23,705 bases of DNA from an uncultured Ruminiclostridium sp. Lineage in GTDB: Bacteria; Bacillota; Clostridia; Oscillospirales; Ruminococcaceae. The notes under the pieces were generated by a model. The model was not told where the DNA came from. It saw only the letters and a program-made list of their open reading frames with translations, and ran no database searches. The position numbers and the translations under genes are program-made. The stretch is taken from contig CAKSIR010000021.1 in NCBI GenBank assembly GCA_934462775.1, positions 1 to 23,705 of the forward strand, read 5' to 3'. The first letter of the stretch is position 1; each line of letters starts with the position of its first letter. Shown here piece by piece: positions 15,454 to 23,684 of this stretch.

Positions 15454-15482
15454 TTGCCAATTTGCAATTCCCGTTGTATAAT
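15454..15482 (+). promoter_or_regulatory. Sigma-A promoter of the ABC-amidase operon
   Basis: TTGCCA (15454-15459) and TATAAT (15477-15482) are 17 bp apart, with another TTGCAA (15462-15467) in the spacer. Transcription should start near 15489, a few bases before a long hairpin. Confidence 0.78.
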
Positions 15483-15492
15483 ACAGTCAAAC

Positions 15493-15524
15493 AAGGACGT
15501 TGGAACACAAAAACCAACGTCCTT
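15493..15524 (+). other. Hairpin at the 5' end of the ABC operon transcript
   Basis: AAGGACGTTGG (15493-15503) pairs perfectly over 11 bp with CCAACGTCCTT (15514-15524) around an A-rich 10-nt loop. It begins within about 5 nt of the predicted transcript start and is followed by TATGTTTT. It could be an mRNA-stabilising 5' hairpin or an attenuator with a poor U-tract. No alternative antiterminator pairing is obvious. Confidence 0.7.
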
Positions 15525-15556
15525 TATGTTTTATAAAGGAGAAAGGAACAAAGACT

Positions 15557-17194
15557 ATGAAAAAGAAAAAATTCCTGTCTGCACTGGTTGCAGCAATCAT
15601 GACAGTAACAAGCCTTACAGCCTGCGGCGGCAGCAATGACTCCACCACAGCAGGAACAACAAACGGCAACACAGGCGACGCGGCGGATACTTCCTCCACA
15701 GCCGAATATAAAAAAGATATTTCAGTCGCTCTTGCCGTTGAACCTCCGACGCTTGACCCGCATACAAGCGGTGCAACAGCAGTTCGCGACGTAACAAGAT
15801 ACATTTTCGAATGCCTGTTTGAGCTTGACTCAAGCTACTCGCCTAAACCGCAGCTTGCCGAATCCTACACAGTCAACGACGACTACACCGAATTCGAATT
15901 CAAGCTCCGCAAAGGCGTAAAGTTCCACAACGGGGACGAAATGAAAGCCGAGGACGTTGTAGCCTCCCTGAACAGATGGCTCATCACAAAGAAAACAGAC
16001 TACGCTGCAAGGGCAATTCTTACAGACGATGGCTTCTGCAAGATAGACGACTACACAGTAGGCATCAAGCTCAACCAGTCCTGCGTAACGCTTCTTGAAC
16101 TGCTTGCCTGCCCGGCACAGGCTCCGGTAATCATGCCCGAGGAGGTCATCACAGCCGCAGGCGAGGGCGACATTTCCGAATACATCGGTACAGGCTCCCT
16201 CAAGTTTGAAGAATACGTTCAGACCCAGTACATCAAGATGTCACGTTTTGAGGACTATCAGGCGCCGACAGACGAAAGCGGCAATGTATACGCTCTTGAC
16301 GGTCAGTGGGGCGACAGAAACGTAAACTTCGACAGCGTTACATTCTACTTCGTTTCAGACTCTCAGGTTCGCCTGGCAGGCGTTCAGAACGGCGAATATG
16401 ACATTCTCACAAACCTTGACTACGAGGACATTGACAGCGCTAAGCTGACAGGTCTTCAGATGATTACGGATATGGGCTGCAACGGCGGCGTAAGCTTCAA
16501 CCTTATCGGCGGTCTTTTCAAGGACGACAATCTCCGTGCGGCAGCTTACTACGCAATGAGCCCTGAGGAGCTTTCGGCAGGCTCGATTCTCGATTCCGAT
16601 TACTACTACACAGATTCCTGCTACCTTGCTCCCGAATCAAAGTGGCACACAGACGTTTCCGATGAAACATACGGACAGAACGTTGAGCTTGCAAAGCAGT
16701 ATCTCGCTGACGCAAACTATGACGGCACACCTGTTACAATCCTTGCAACCTCCGCTTACCCTGAGCTTTACAGAGCCTCCCTTATCCTTGAACAGGAGCT
16801 TGAGGCAGTCGGCTTCACAGTAAAGATTGAAACCTACGACTGGTCCAACTGGATTTCAAAGGTAATCACATTTGACGGCTTTGACATATTCGTTATGAGC
16901 TACGCAGTAATGTACACGCCTACAAACTGCTCCTACCTCTATTCAGCACTTACGGGACTTGCATTCTGCACGGCAAACGACAACGAGCTTACAACGCTTC
17001 TTAACGAATACGATACAGCAATCGACTTCGATTCAGCCTATGCCGCTTGGGAAAAGCTTCAGAAAGCAGCGTCCGACGATCACCTTATCGTTAAATACGG
17101 CGACTATTACTACTGCGACATGGCAAGCAGCAATGTTGAGAACTTCAAGGCGTTCATGGGAATTGTCCTCTGGGGAATTAACGTTAAGCAATAA
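15557..17194 (+). CDS. ABC importer substrate-binding lipoprotein (peptide/opine type)
   Basis: This 545-residue extracellular binding protein belongs to the SBP_bac_5 (DppA/OppA/NikA) family. A lipoprotein signal peptide (MKKKKFLSALVAAIMTVTS) ends in the lipobox LTAC with Cys23, followed by a Ser/Thr/Gly-rich linker to about residue 50. The folded part begins KDISVALAVEPPTLDPH and holds the family signature RKGVKFHNGDEMKAEDV near residues 119-133. ATG 15557 follows GAAAGGA. It opens an operon with two permeases, two ATPases and an amidase, so the ligand is plausibly an amide-containing small molecule or short peptide. The family cannot by itself distinguish peptides, nickel, opines or glutathione, and no His-rich metal site is evident. 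Confidence 0.93.
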   Translation: MKKKKFLSALVAAIMTVTSLTACGGSNDSTTAGTTNGNTGDAADTSSTAEYKKDISVALAVEPPTLDPHTSGATAVRDVTRYIFECLFELDSSYSPKPQLAESYTVNDDYTEFEFKLRKGVKFHNGDEMKAEDVVASLNRWLITKKTDYAARAILTDDGFCKIDDYTVGIKLNQSCVTLLELLACPAQAPVIMPEEVITAAGEGDISEYIGTGSLKFEEYVQTQYIKMSRFEDYQAPTDESGNVYALDGQWGDRNVNFDSVTFYFVSDSQVRLAGVQNGEYDILTNLDYEDIDSAKLTGLQMITDMGCNGGVSFNLIGGLFKDDNLRAAAYYAMSPEELSAGSILDSDYYYTDSCYLAPESKWHTDVSDETYGQNVELAKQYLADANYDGTPVTILATSAYPELYRASLILEQELEAVGFTVKIETYDWSNWISKVITFDGFDIFVMSYAVMYTPTNCSYLYSALTGLAFCTANDNELTTLLNEYDTAIDFDSAYAAWEKLQKAASDDHLIVKYGDYYYCDMASSNVENFKAFMGIVLWGINVKQ

Positions 17195-17205
17195 TCCATA
17201 ATCAG

Positions 17206-17239
17206 AGTGCGGCGGCAAAGAACCGTTTGCCGCCGCGCT
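17206..17239 (+). other. Intercistronic stem-loop after the binding-protein gene
   Basis: AGTGCGGCGGCAAA (17206-17219) pairs with TTTGCCGCCGCGCT (17226-17239): 14 pairs including one T-G wobble, loop GAACCG. It sits 11 nt after the binding-protein stop and before the first permease. It is followed only by AATTTTCC, so it may be a partial terminator or a 3' end protector that raises binding protein over membrane subunits. Confidence 0.75.
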
Positions 17240-17263
17240 AATTTTCCGAAAGGATGGTGGCGT

Positions 17264-18229
17264 ATGCTTACATATTTAAAATATTTGTTGAAGCGCTTAG
17301 GCTCGAGCATACTTACATTTCTGATTGTTTCAGTTTTTATTTTCATACTTATGGAGCTTGCGCCGGGCGATCCTGCACAGATGATTCTGGGCGTAAACTA
17401 CACCCAGCAGCAATACACCGATAAGGTTGCGGAGCTTGGTCTTGACCAGCCGGGCGTTGTACGCTATTTAGAATGGCTTGGCAGCTACGTTAAAGGCGAC
17501 ATGGGAACCTCCTACTACAACAACGAGAACGTTACCCAAAGCGTAATTTCTCATCTGCTGCCGACGCTTTACCTGGCAACGGCGTCAATGATAGTTATAA
17601 TGCTGATTGCAATTCCTCTCGGAATCTTCTCGGCAAAGCACAAAAACAGTCCTATCGACGGAACGATCGTTTCCCTGTCCCTGTTAGGAATTTCAATACC
17701 GACGTTCCTTTTGAGTATTATCCTGATTTTCTTCTTCGGCGTAACGCTGAATATCCTGCCTACATCGGGCTACTTCCCGCTGGAGGACGGCGTCGGAAAA
17801 TCCCTGATGTACATGGTGCTTCCCGTCCTGTCCCTGTCGATTCTGAACATTGCCTACATCACCCGAATGACCCGTTCGGCAATGCTTGACGTTTTAGGAA
17901 CGGACTACATCAAAACAGCCAAGGCAAAGGGTCTTAAAGGTACGCTCATTTTCTACAAGCACGCGCTGAAAAACTCATTCAACACGATTCTCACCGTTCT
18001 CGGTCAAACCTACGGCGGACTTATTGCAGGCGCTGCGGTTGTTGAAATGATATTCAACATTCCCGGAATAGGACAGCTGCTTATCTCCGTTGTCGGCAAG
18101 CGCGACTACCCTACAATTCTCGGTATCGTAATGACAATATGCGTAATCTTCATCATAATCAACCTTGTTGTTGACCTTCTATACGGAGTATTCGACCCGC
18201 GCGTTAAAATCACCGGCAAGGCAAAGTAA
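17264..18229 (+). CDS. ABC importer permease, DppB type
   Basis: This 321-residue membrane subunit of the peptide/nickel/opine importer has about six transmembrane helices. The N-terminus (LTYLKYLLKRLGSSILTFLIVSVFIF) and the ELAPGDPAQMILG periplasmic entry motif are those of DppB/OppB proteins. The cytoplasmic coupling loop TDYIKTAKAKGLKG...HALKN is the EAA-type contact site for an ATPase. The ATG at 17264 is chosen because AAAGGA lies 9 nt upstream; the in-frame stretch before it falls inside the intercistronic stem-loop. It is followed by the second permease at 11 nt. The expected partner is the gene at 18241. Confidence 0.93.
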   Translation: MLTYLKYLLKRLGSSILTFLIVSVFIFILMELAPGDPAQMILGVNYTQQQYTDKVAELGLDQPGVVRYLEWLGSYVKGDMGTSYYNNENVTQSVISHLLPTLYLATASMIVIMLIAIPLGIFSAKHKNSPIDGTIVSLSLLGISIPTFLLSIILIFFFGVTLNILPTSGYFPLEDGVGKSLMYMVLPVLSLSILNIAYITRMTRSAMLDVLGTDYIKTAKAKGLKGTLIFYKHALKNSFNTILTVLGQTYGGLIAGAAVVEMIFNIPGIGQLLISVVGKRDYPTILGIVMTICVIFIIINLVVDLLYGVFDPRVKITGKAK

Positions 18230-18240
18230 GGGGGTACATT

Positions 18241-19104
18241 ATGAAAACAGCAAAAGAAAAAAAGTCCCCCGAGGGACTGGCGCTGAAATTCAGAGTGTTC
18301 ACGAAAAACAAATTCGCCGTAATCGGCTTTTTCATCACTCTTTTCATGATACTTTTCGCAATATTCGGACGTTTTTTCACTTCGAATTACGACCTGTACA
18401 CATTAAGCGTTACCGACCGTCTTTCAATGCCCTCCGCCGAACATTTTTTCGGTACTGACACAATGGGACGCGACCTTTATTCACGCTGCGTACACGGTAT
18501 TGGCGTTTCCCTTTACATCGGTCTTATGGTTTCGGTTCTGTCATCGGTTTTAGGCGTTCTCATGGGACTTCTGGCAGGCTACTTCAGACTGCTTGACAAC
18601 ATCATAATGAGAATATGCGAGGCGCTGATGAGCGTGCCTGCAATCCTGCTGGCGCTGGTGCTTATGGCGATTTTCGACCCTAACGTAAACAACGTAATTG
18701 TTGCGCTGACTATCATCTACACTCCGTCAATCGCCCGTGTAGCAAGAGCCTCAACCCTTTCCGTAAGGGAGCAGACCTACATTGAAGCCTGCCGCTCAAT
18801 CGGCGCAAAATGGCCGCGGATACTCTTCAGGCACATTCTCCCCAATATCATTTCCCCTATCATCGTTCAGGCAACCTTCATCTTCGCGTCATCAATCATC
18901 GTTGAATCATCGCTGAGCTTCATCGGCGTAGGCGTACCTGCTCCTGAGCCAAGCCTCGGCAACATACTCTTCGACGCAAAGTCCGTACTCTTAAAAGACC
19001 CTATGATGACATTCATTCCGGGACTTATAATGATTCTGCTGGTACTTGGCGTAAACCTGCTGGGCGACGGCATGAGAGATGTACTCGACCCTCAGTCCAA
19101 CTGA
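18241..19104 (+). CDS. ABC importer permease, DppC type
   Basis: This 287-residue membrane subunit pairs with the preceding permease. A cytoplasmic N-terminal segment leads to a first helix (FAVIGFFITLFMILFAIFG). The DppC signature HFFGTDTMGRDLYSRCVHG is clear, as is the EAA coupling loop EACRSIGAKWPRILFRHILPN, and the tail GVNLLGDGMRDVLDP is conserved. AAGGGGG lies 6 nt upstream of the ATG. Length and topology are normal for the family. The next gene, an ATPase, begins 30 nt downstream behind AGGAAAGGA. Confidence 0.94.
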   Translation: MKTAKEKKSPEGLALKFRVFTKNKFAVIGFFITLFMILFAIFGRFFTSNYDLYTLSVTDRLSMPSAEHFFGTDTMGRDLYSRCVHGIGVSLYIGLMVSVLSSVLGVLMGLLAGYFRLLDNIIMRICEALMSVPAILLALVLMAIFDPNVNNVIVALTIIYTPSIARVARASTLSVREQTYIEACRSIGAKWPRILFRHILPNIISPIIVQATFIFASSIIVESSLSFIGVGVPAPEPSLGNILFDAKSVLLKDPMMTFIPGLIMILLVLGVNLLGDGMRDVLDPQSN

Positions 19105-19134
19105 TGAAAAGCAACAGGAAAGGAATGGTTATTT

Positions 19135-20139
19135 ATGCAGGAATTATTGGAAGTAAAAAACCTCCGCACGGTGTTCCACACAATCAGAGGTACAAATACA
19201 GCGGTTGACGGTGTTTCCTTTCAGGTTCACGAGGGCGAAATTCTCGGTATCGTAGGCGAGTCAGGCTGCGGAAAAAGCGTTACCTCCCAGTCGATAATGC
19301 GCCTTTATGACGAAAAAAAGCTTGCAGCTTACTCCGGCGAGATAATGTTCAGAGGAAAGAACCTGTTATCCCTCCCTGAAAAGGAAATGGCAGACATAAG
19401 GGGCAATAAGATTGCAATGATTTTCCAGGACGCGTTAAGCTCGCTGAATCCCGTTCTCACCGTAGGCGACCAGATTTCCGAAGCAATTCTCGTTCACAAC
19501 AAGACCATTTCCAAAAAGGAAGCCAAGGAAAAGGCAATCAACCTTTTAAGGCTTACGGGAATCCCCGCCCCCGACCAGCGTGTAAACAGCTACCCTCACG
19601 AAATGTCGGGCGGTATGCGTCAGAGGGCAATGATAGCTATGGCGCTTGCCTGCGAGCCGTCACTGCTTATCGCGGACGAGCCTACAACCGCCCTTGACGT
19701 AACTATTCAGGCGCAGATACTGGATTTAATTCAAGACCTGCACGACAAGCTGAACATGGGCGTTATTCTTATCACTCACGATCTGGGAGTCGTTGCTCAG
19801 GTTTGTTCAAGAATTATCGTTATGTATCTCGGACAGAAAATCGAAAACGGACTTACGGACGACATTTTCAACCGTCCGATTCACCCTTACACAAACGGAC
19901 TTATGAAGTCAATTCCAACGCTCAAAACCGACAGAAATCAGGATTTATATCAGATTGACGGCTCGGTTCCAAGACTGGACAGCGTTGGCAAAGGCTGCCG
20001 CTTCAGCGACAGATGCCCTTATGCAAAGTCCTATTGCAGAGATAACCCGCCGCCAAAGGTGGAGCTTGAAAACGGACACTACGCATACTGCTGGCACCCA
20101 TGCAACGGCAGCGCCCCCAAATTCAACGGAAAGGAATGA
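19135..20139 (+). CDS. ABC importer ATPase, DppD type
   Basis: This 334-residue ATPase powers import. It shows Walker A GESGCGKS, ABC signature MSGGMRQR, Walker B LLIADEPTTALDV and the switch His in ITHD. The C-terminal oligopeptide-transporter domain has the expected Cys pattern (GCRFSDRCPYAKSYC, then a late Cys in HYAYCWHP), which in several family members carries an iron-sulphur cluster. It is translated from ATG 19135 behind AGGAAAGGA. Its stop lies 5 nt before the second ATPase, suggesting coupling. It likely acts as a heterodimer with the product of that gene. Confidence 0.94.
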   Translation: MQELLEVKNLRTVFHTIRGTNTAVDGVSFQVHEGEILGIVGESGCGKSVTSQSIMRLYDEKKLAAYSGEIMFRGKNLLSLPEKEMADIRGNKIAMIFQDALSSLNPVLTVGDQISEAILVHNKTISKKEAKEKAINLLRLTGIPAPDQRVNSYPHEMSGGMRQRAMIAMALACEPSLLIADEPTTALDVTIQAQILDLIQDLHDKLNMGVILITHDLGVVAQVCSRIIVMYLGQKIENGLTDDIFNRPIHPYTNGLMKSIPTLKTDRNQDLYQIDGSVPRLDSVGKGCRFSDRCPYAKSYCRDNPPPKVELENGHYAYCWHPCNGSAPKFNGKE

Positions 20140-20144
20140 GATAA

Positions 20145-21158
20145 ATGGCTGAAACAACCGAGAAAAAACTGATACTTAGGGTAAGGCATATGTACAAGAC
20201 CTTCCCGATCAGCAAGAGCATTTTCGGAAAGAAAGAGGTTTCCGTAAAGGCTGTTACAGACGTTTCCTTTGACCTTTACGAAAACGAAACACTGGGTCTT
20301 GTGGGAGAAACAGGCTGCGGCAAAAGCACCACGGGCAGATGTATTCTGCGTCTTGTTGAGCCTGACATTCCCGAAAACGGTATGCTTGAATACAACGGCT
20401 ACGAAATAAACGAGCTTAACCCATACCGTATGCGCGAAATGCGCAAGGATATGCAGATGATTTTCCAGGATCCGTACACATCGCTGAATCCGCGAATCAC
20501 TATCGGCAAAATCGTTGAAGAACCGCTGCGTATCTACAAAATGTGCGGTTCCGACGAGGAATACAAGGCAAAGGCTCTCGAAATGCTGAAAAAGGTAGGT
20601 ATCCGCGAGGATCAGTACAACCGCTATCCCAGCGAGTTTTCAGGCGGTCAGCGTCAGCGTATCGGTCTTGCCAGAGCGCTTATCCTAAATCCGGGGCTGC
20701 TTATCTGCGACGAGCCTGTTTCAGCCCTTGACGTTTCAACTCAGTCGCAGGTGCTGAACCTGATGAGAGAGCTGAAAAAAACAATGAATCTTACCTGCAT
20801 TTTCATCTCCCACAACATGAGCGTTGTCCGCTACGTTTCAGACAGAATAGGCGTTATGTATCTGGGACACATTGTCGAGGAAGCCCCCAGCGACGAGCTT
20901 TTTGCAAACCCGATTCATCCATACACACAGGCGCTGCTTTCCGCAGTTCCCGAAGCCGACCCCTCAGCCAAGCGGGAACGAATCGTACTTCACGGCGAAT
21001 TGCCGTCGCCGATAAATCCGCCCTCAGGCTGCGTATTCCACAACCGCTGCCCATACGCAACGGAAATATGCAACACCGATATACCTGAAAGACGCGAAGT
21101 GGGCGCAGGTCACTACTGCTGCTGCCACCACTTTGACAAAGCAACAGAAAAGGAGTAA
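20145..21158 (+). CDS. ABC importer ATPase, DppF type
   Basis: This is the 337-residue second ATPase of the importer. Walker A is GETGCGKS, the signature is [15 protein letters not shown], Walker B is [13 protein letters not shown], and the switch region is [15 protein letters not shown]. The C-terminal extension again has the Cys motif ([15 protein letters not shown], then HYCCCHHF), with an unusual CCCHH end. The start at 20145 follows AAAGGAATGAGATAA. The amidase gene follows after 5 nt, which ties the enzyme tightly to the transporter. Confidence 0.94.
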   Translation: MAETTEKKLILRVRHMYKTFPISKSIFGKKEVSVKAVTDVSFDLYENETLGLVGETGCGKSTTGRCILRLVEPDIPENGMLEYNGYEINELNPYRMREMRKDMQMIFQDPYTSLNPRITIGKIVEEPLRIYKMCGSDEEYKAKALEMLKKVGIREDQYNRYPSEFSGGQRQRIGLARALILNPGLLICDEPVSALDVSTQSQVLNLMRELKKTMNLTCIFISHNMSVVRYVSDRIGVMYLGHIVEEAPSDELFANPIHPYTQALLSAVPEADPSAKRERIVLHGELPSPINPPSGCVFHNRCPYATEICNTDIPERREVGAGHYCCCHHFDKATEKE

Positions 21159-21163
21159 CAATT

Positions 21164-22045
21164 ATGAGCAAAGAATTTGGAAACGGACTTTTATCACTTT
21201 CCTGCGTACAGTTTGACCCAATCAGCGCAGAAACAATGGACGATGTAAGAAAAAATACCGACCGCATCTTAGAGTATATGGACAGAGCGGTATGCGGCAA
21301 TCCGGGCGTTGACATGATTGTTTTCCCCGAATGCTGTTTCCAGGGAATGTCGCCTGTAAAGTGGGTTGAGGTTGGAATGAAAATGGACGACGAAAACATT
21401 ATGCGCGTCCGCGAAAAATGCAAGGAGCTTGATGTCTGGGGCGCCTTCAACCCGTGGATTAAGCCCGACGACGGCAGATTTATCGAAAACACCGCCATCA
21501 TGATAGACAACGAGGGCAACATCGTTGACACTTACGTCAAGATGAACCCTGCAATTTCACTTGAACCAACCGTTCCGGGCAGAGAAATGAAGGTCATTGA
21601 CGGTCCTAAAGGCGCTAAGATTGCCTTTGTTATCTGCGCCGACGGACTTTATCCCGAATGCTACCGCGAGGCTGCCTACAAGGGCGCAAACCTTGTGCTA
21701 CACATTTCTCACTGGATGACCCCGGGCGAGGGCTGGTGGGAACTGTCCAATCGTGCAGGCGCAGCATTCAACGGCTACTGGGTAGTGGGACTTAACTCCT
21801 GCTGTATGGACGAGGCTTATTCCTACTTCGGAAAGTCAATGGTAGTCGACCCAATGGGAAATGTTCAGTATCAGGCAAATTCCGCTCCGGGAATTTTCTT
21901 TACGCTTATCCCGACAGGCAGCTGCGCGCCTATGTTTGCAAGCTCCATGCTGTGGAACTCTCTCCACAGAGGCGCTTCCTGCCCCGACCAGGACGGCGTA
22001 GGTCTTGGCTACGAAGATTATACGGTTTACAATCAGAAGAAGTAA
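21164..22045 (+). CDS. Nitrilase-superfamily amidase (AmiE/AmiF-like)
   Basis: This 293-residue cytosolic C-N hydrolase should release ammonia from a carboxamide. Its active-site residues are Glu56 (FPECC), Lys126 (YVKMN), Glu134 and Cys158 (VICADG). The spacings Lys-Glu 8 and Lys-Cys 32 equal those of Pseudomonas aliphatic amidase AmiE (Lys134, Glu142, Cys166). It also has SYFGKSMVVDPMGNV and the C-terminal HRGAS..QDGVGLGYEDYTVY seen in AmiE/formamidase proteins. It is about 40-50 residues shorter than AmiE (about 346) and AmiF (about 334), so substrate access and oligomer contacts may differ. Position 5 nt after the importer ATPase suggests its substrate is what the importer delivers. Amidase chemistry is well supported; formamide, a short aliphatic amide or a larger amide cannot be told apart. 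Confidence 0.88.
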   Translation: MSKEFGNGLLSLSCVQFDPISAETMDDVRKNTDRILEYMDRAVCGNPGVDMIVFPECCFQGMSPVKWVEVGMKMDDENIMRVREKCKELDVWGAFNPWIKPDDGRFIENTAIMIDNEGNIVDTYVKMNPAISLEPTVPGREMKVIDGPKGAKIAFVICADGLYPECYREAAYKGANLVLHISHWMTPGEGWWELSNRAGAAFNGYWVVGLNSCCMDEAYSYFGKSMVVDPMGNVQYQANSAPGIFFTLIPTGSCAPMFASSMLWNSLHRGASCPDQDGVGLGYEDYTVYNQKK

Positions 22046-22058
22046 GGAGGAGTTTAAA

Positions 22059-22316
22059 ATGAGCAAGGTTTTTCGTTCAGAGGAGCATTTTTTCAACAAG
22101 GCGTGTATAAAGGCGGGAATTACATTTCCCTGCACAAAGGCTGAAGCCCTCGAAAAGGCGGGTGACATAACGGTAAGAACCGATTTCGAAGAATACACTC
22201 CCTTAAAGACCATGATTGAGCGCATGAAGCCCGAGTCCTACATAAACAGCTATGCGTGGCAGAACGCCTATATGGCTGCCGCAATGCACATTCTCAAGGA
22301 AAAGACAGGCTATTGA
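22059..22316 (+). CDS. Uncharacterised 85-residue protein downstream of amidase
   Basis: I do not recognise this 85-residue protein with confidence. It starts MSKVFRSEEHFF after a near-perfect AAGGAGG (22044-22050, spacing 8) that overlaps the amidase stop, so translation should be coupled and strong. It is soluble and mostly helical in appearance, with no signal peptide or membrane span. It has two cysteines, in ACIKAGITFPCTKAE. The pattern ITFPCTKAEALEKA...PLKTMIERMKPESYINS faintly recalls small DUF2795-type domains (FP..k.e....A then a Leu/Pro...Y turn); this is a suggestion only. Its place suggests an amidase partner, regulator or chaperone. Confidence 0.75.
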   Translation: MSKVFRSEEHFFNKACIKAGITFPCTKAEALEKAGDITVRTDFEEYTPLKTMIERMKPESYINSYAWQNAYMAAAMHILKEKTGY

Positions 22317-22363
22317 TATACCAAAGGATATGGCTTTCTGCTTCAGAAAATATATTCGCCCTC

Positions 22364-22392
22364 TTGAAATTTGTCGAATTCTGTAATATAAT
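22364..22392 (+). promoter_or_regulatory. Sigma-A promoter of the pucR-like gene
   Basis: TTGAAA (22364-22369) and TATAAT (22387-22392) are 17 bp apart. The predicted start near 22399 leaves a leader of about 59 nt containing a hairpin. The regulator can therefore be made separately from the transporter operon. The DNA from 22317 to 22363 holds only a weak hairpin (TTTCTG/CAGAAA). Confidence 0.75.
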
Positions 22393-22404
22393 GTACTCAT
22401 AAGC

Positions 22405-22438
22405 AAAGGCGCATACCCAATCGGGCGTGCGCCCTTTT
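22405..22438 (+). terminator. Terminator-like hairpin in the pucR leader
   Basis: AAAGGCGCA (22405-22413) pairs with TGCGCCCTTT (22428-22437) with one bulged C. An inner CCC/GGG stem and AATC loop lie within, and TTTTG follows. It lies downstream of the regulator's own promoter, so it could both end read-through from the amidase operon and attenuate the regulator's transcript. Confidence 0.6.
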
Positions 22439-22457
22439 GTATTAAGAGGGAAATGTT

Positions 22458-23684
22458 ATGATTACGAAATTACGCGACCTGATGAAAATAAGCTCCTTAA
22501 AGGACGCTAAAATACTGGCGGGAGCGGACTGTCTTGACAAAACGGTAACTTGGGTCTGTCCTGCAAAGGTTGCCGACTTTGACCTGCCGCTTTCGGGCGG
22601 AGAGATTGTTACAATCGCTAGAACCGAAAAGCTTTCCGACCCCGAAAAGGAGCTCGCCGATATGTTTGAGTCCTGCGTTAAAGGCAGAGCCTCCGCAATT
22701 GCCGTATCCTTCAACGAAATGTACCTAAAGGAAATTCCTGCCTCCGTGCTTCAGTACGCCGAGCAGTCGCAGCTTGCTGTAATTGAAATTCCGTGGTCGG
22801 TACACATGATGAATTTTCAGAAGGAGGCAAACAGATTTATTGTGAAAAGCAACACAGTGGAAGGACTTCCTTCAGACGTAATCCACGGGCTGATGAGCGA
22901 GAGCATGGACGATATTCTGCTTGCCCTCAACCGCGCCGAAAGCTACGGCTATCCTGTCGTGGGAAATTACCGCACCTTTGTGGTGTATTTCCGCCCGCTG
23001 CACAGCGATGACAACGAATGCAGCGATATTGCCATGATAAACGACGAATACATCGTCAAAACCATAGACAGCACACTGCGCAGCATGGTTAAAAAGTACT
23101 GCATTTACTTTGTCAACAAGCAGCTCATTGTAAACGCATGGTACGAACAGGAAAGCACTAAAGCCGACGCAGCCCTGCTTGCGGAAAAGCTTCAGCAGCG
23201 GGTGCAGTCTTATTTCGAAAAAGACTTCCGCGTTTCCCTGGGAGTAAGCGATAATCACGCCAACCTCGCCCATTTCGCAAGAGCAAAGCTTGAGGCAATA
23301 CGCGCTATCGAAATTGACGACAGCGGTTGGAGCTCGGGCAGCGTGTTCTACTACGAGGACATGGGCTTTGCCAAGCTGCTTTTCGGCATTGAAAAAAAGA
23401 AAGTCCTTCAGGATTACTACAACACAACCCTTGCGCCGCTGCTTGAATACGACTCCCAGAACGGCGGAATACTTATTGACACTCTCCGCTGCTATGCGGC
23501 AAACGGATTTCAGGCAGAAAAAACCGCAGAGGTCATGTTCATACACAAAAACACTCTGCGGTACAGACTTAAAAAGATTGAGGAAATTCTCGGCGGCAGC
23601 TTTTCGGATTACGTCTTTGCGTCAAACCTTATTGCAGCCCTGAGAATTGAAAGAATAATCGCTATTTACAACAAGCTGGAATAA
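22458..23684 (+). CDS. PucR-family transcriptional regulator
   Basis: This 408-residue regulator has the N-terminal PucR-like sensor domain (about residues 1-125, starting ITKLRDLMKISSLKDAKILAG). A central GGDEF-like/CdaR-type region follows. The C-terminal helix-turn-helix (about residues 340-400) contains LRCYAANGFQAEKTAEVMFIHKNTLRYRLKKI. PucR relatives commonly activate purine, amide or other nitrogen-source catabolic genes when they sense a pathway metabolite. AGAGGGAAA precedes ATG 22458. It lies just downstream of the importer-amidase operon under its own promoter, so it is the likely regulator of that operon. Which sequence it binds is unknown. The gene is complete, and its stop overlaps a hairpin at the window edge. 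Confidence 0.92.
   Translation: MITKLRDLMKISSLKDAKILAGADCLDKTVTWVCPAKVADFDLPLSGGEIVTIARTEKLSDPEKELADMFESCVKGRASAIAVSFNEMYLKEIPASVLQYAEQSQLAVIEIPWSVHMMNFQKEANRFIVKSNTVEGLPSDVIHGLMSESMDDILLALNRAESYGYPVVGNYRTFVVYFRPLHSDDNECSDIAMINDEYIVKTIDSTLRSMVKKYCIYFVNKQLIVNAWYEQESTKADAALLAEKLQQRVQSYFEKDFRVSLGVSDNHANLAHFARAKLEAIRAIEIDDSGWSSGSVFYYEDMGFAKLLFGIEKKKVLQDYYNTTLAPLLEYDSQNGGILIDTLRCYAANGFQAEKTAEVMFIHKNTLRYRLKKIEEILGGSFSDYVFASNLIAALRIERIIAIYNKLE

Noticed and set aside
22872..23546. 224-codon open frame on the minus strand
   Set aside because: Antisense to the PucR-type gene, whose domains are clear along its full length.
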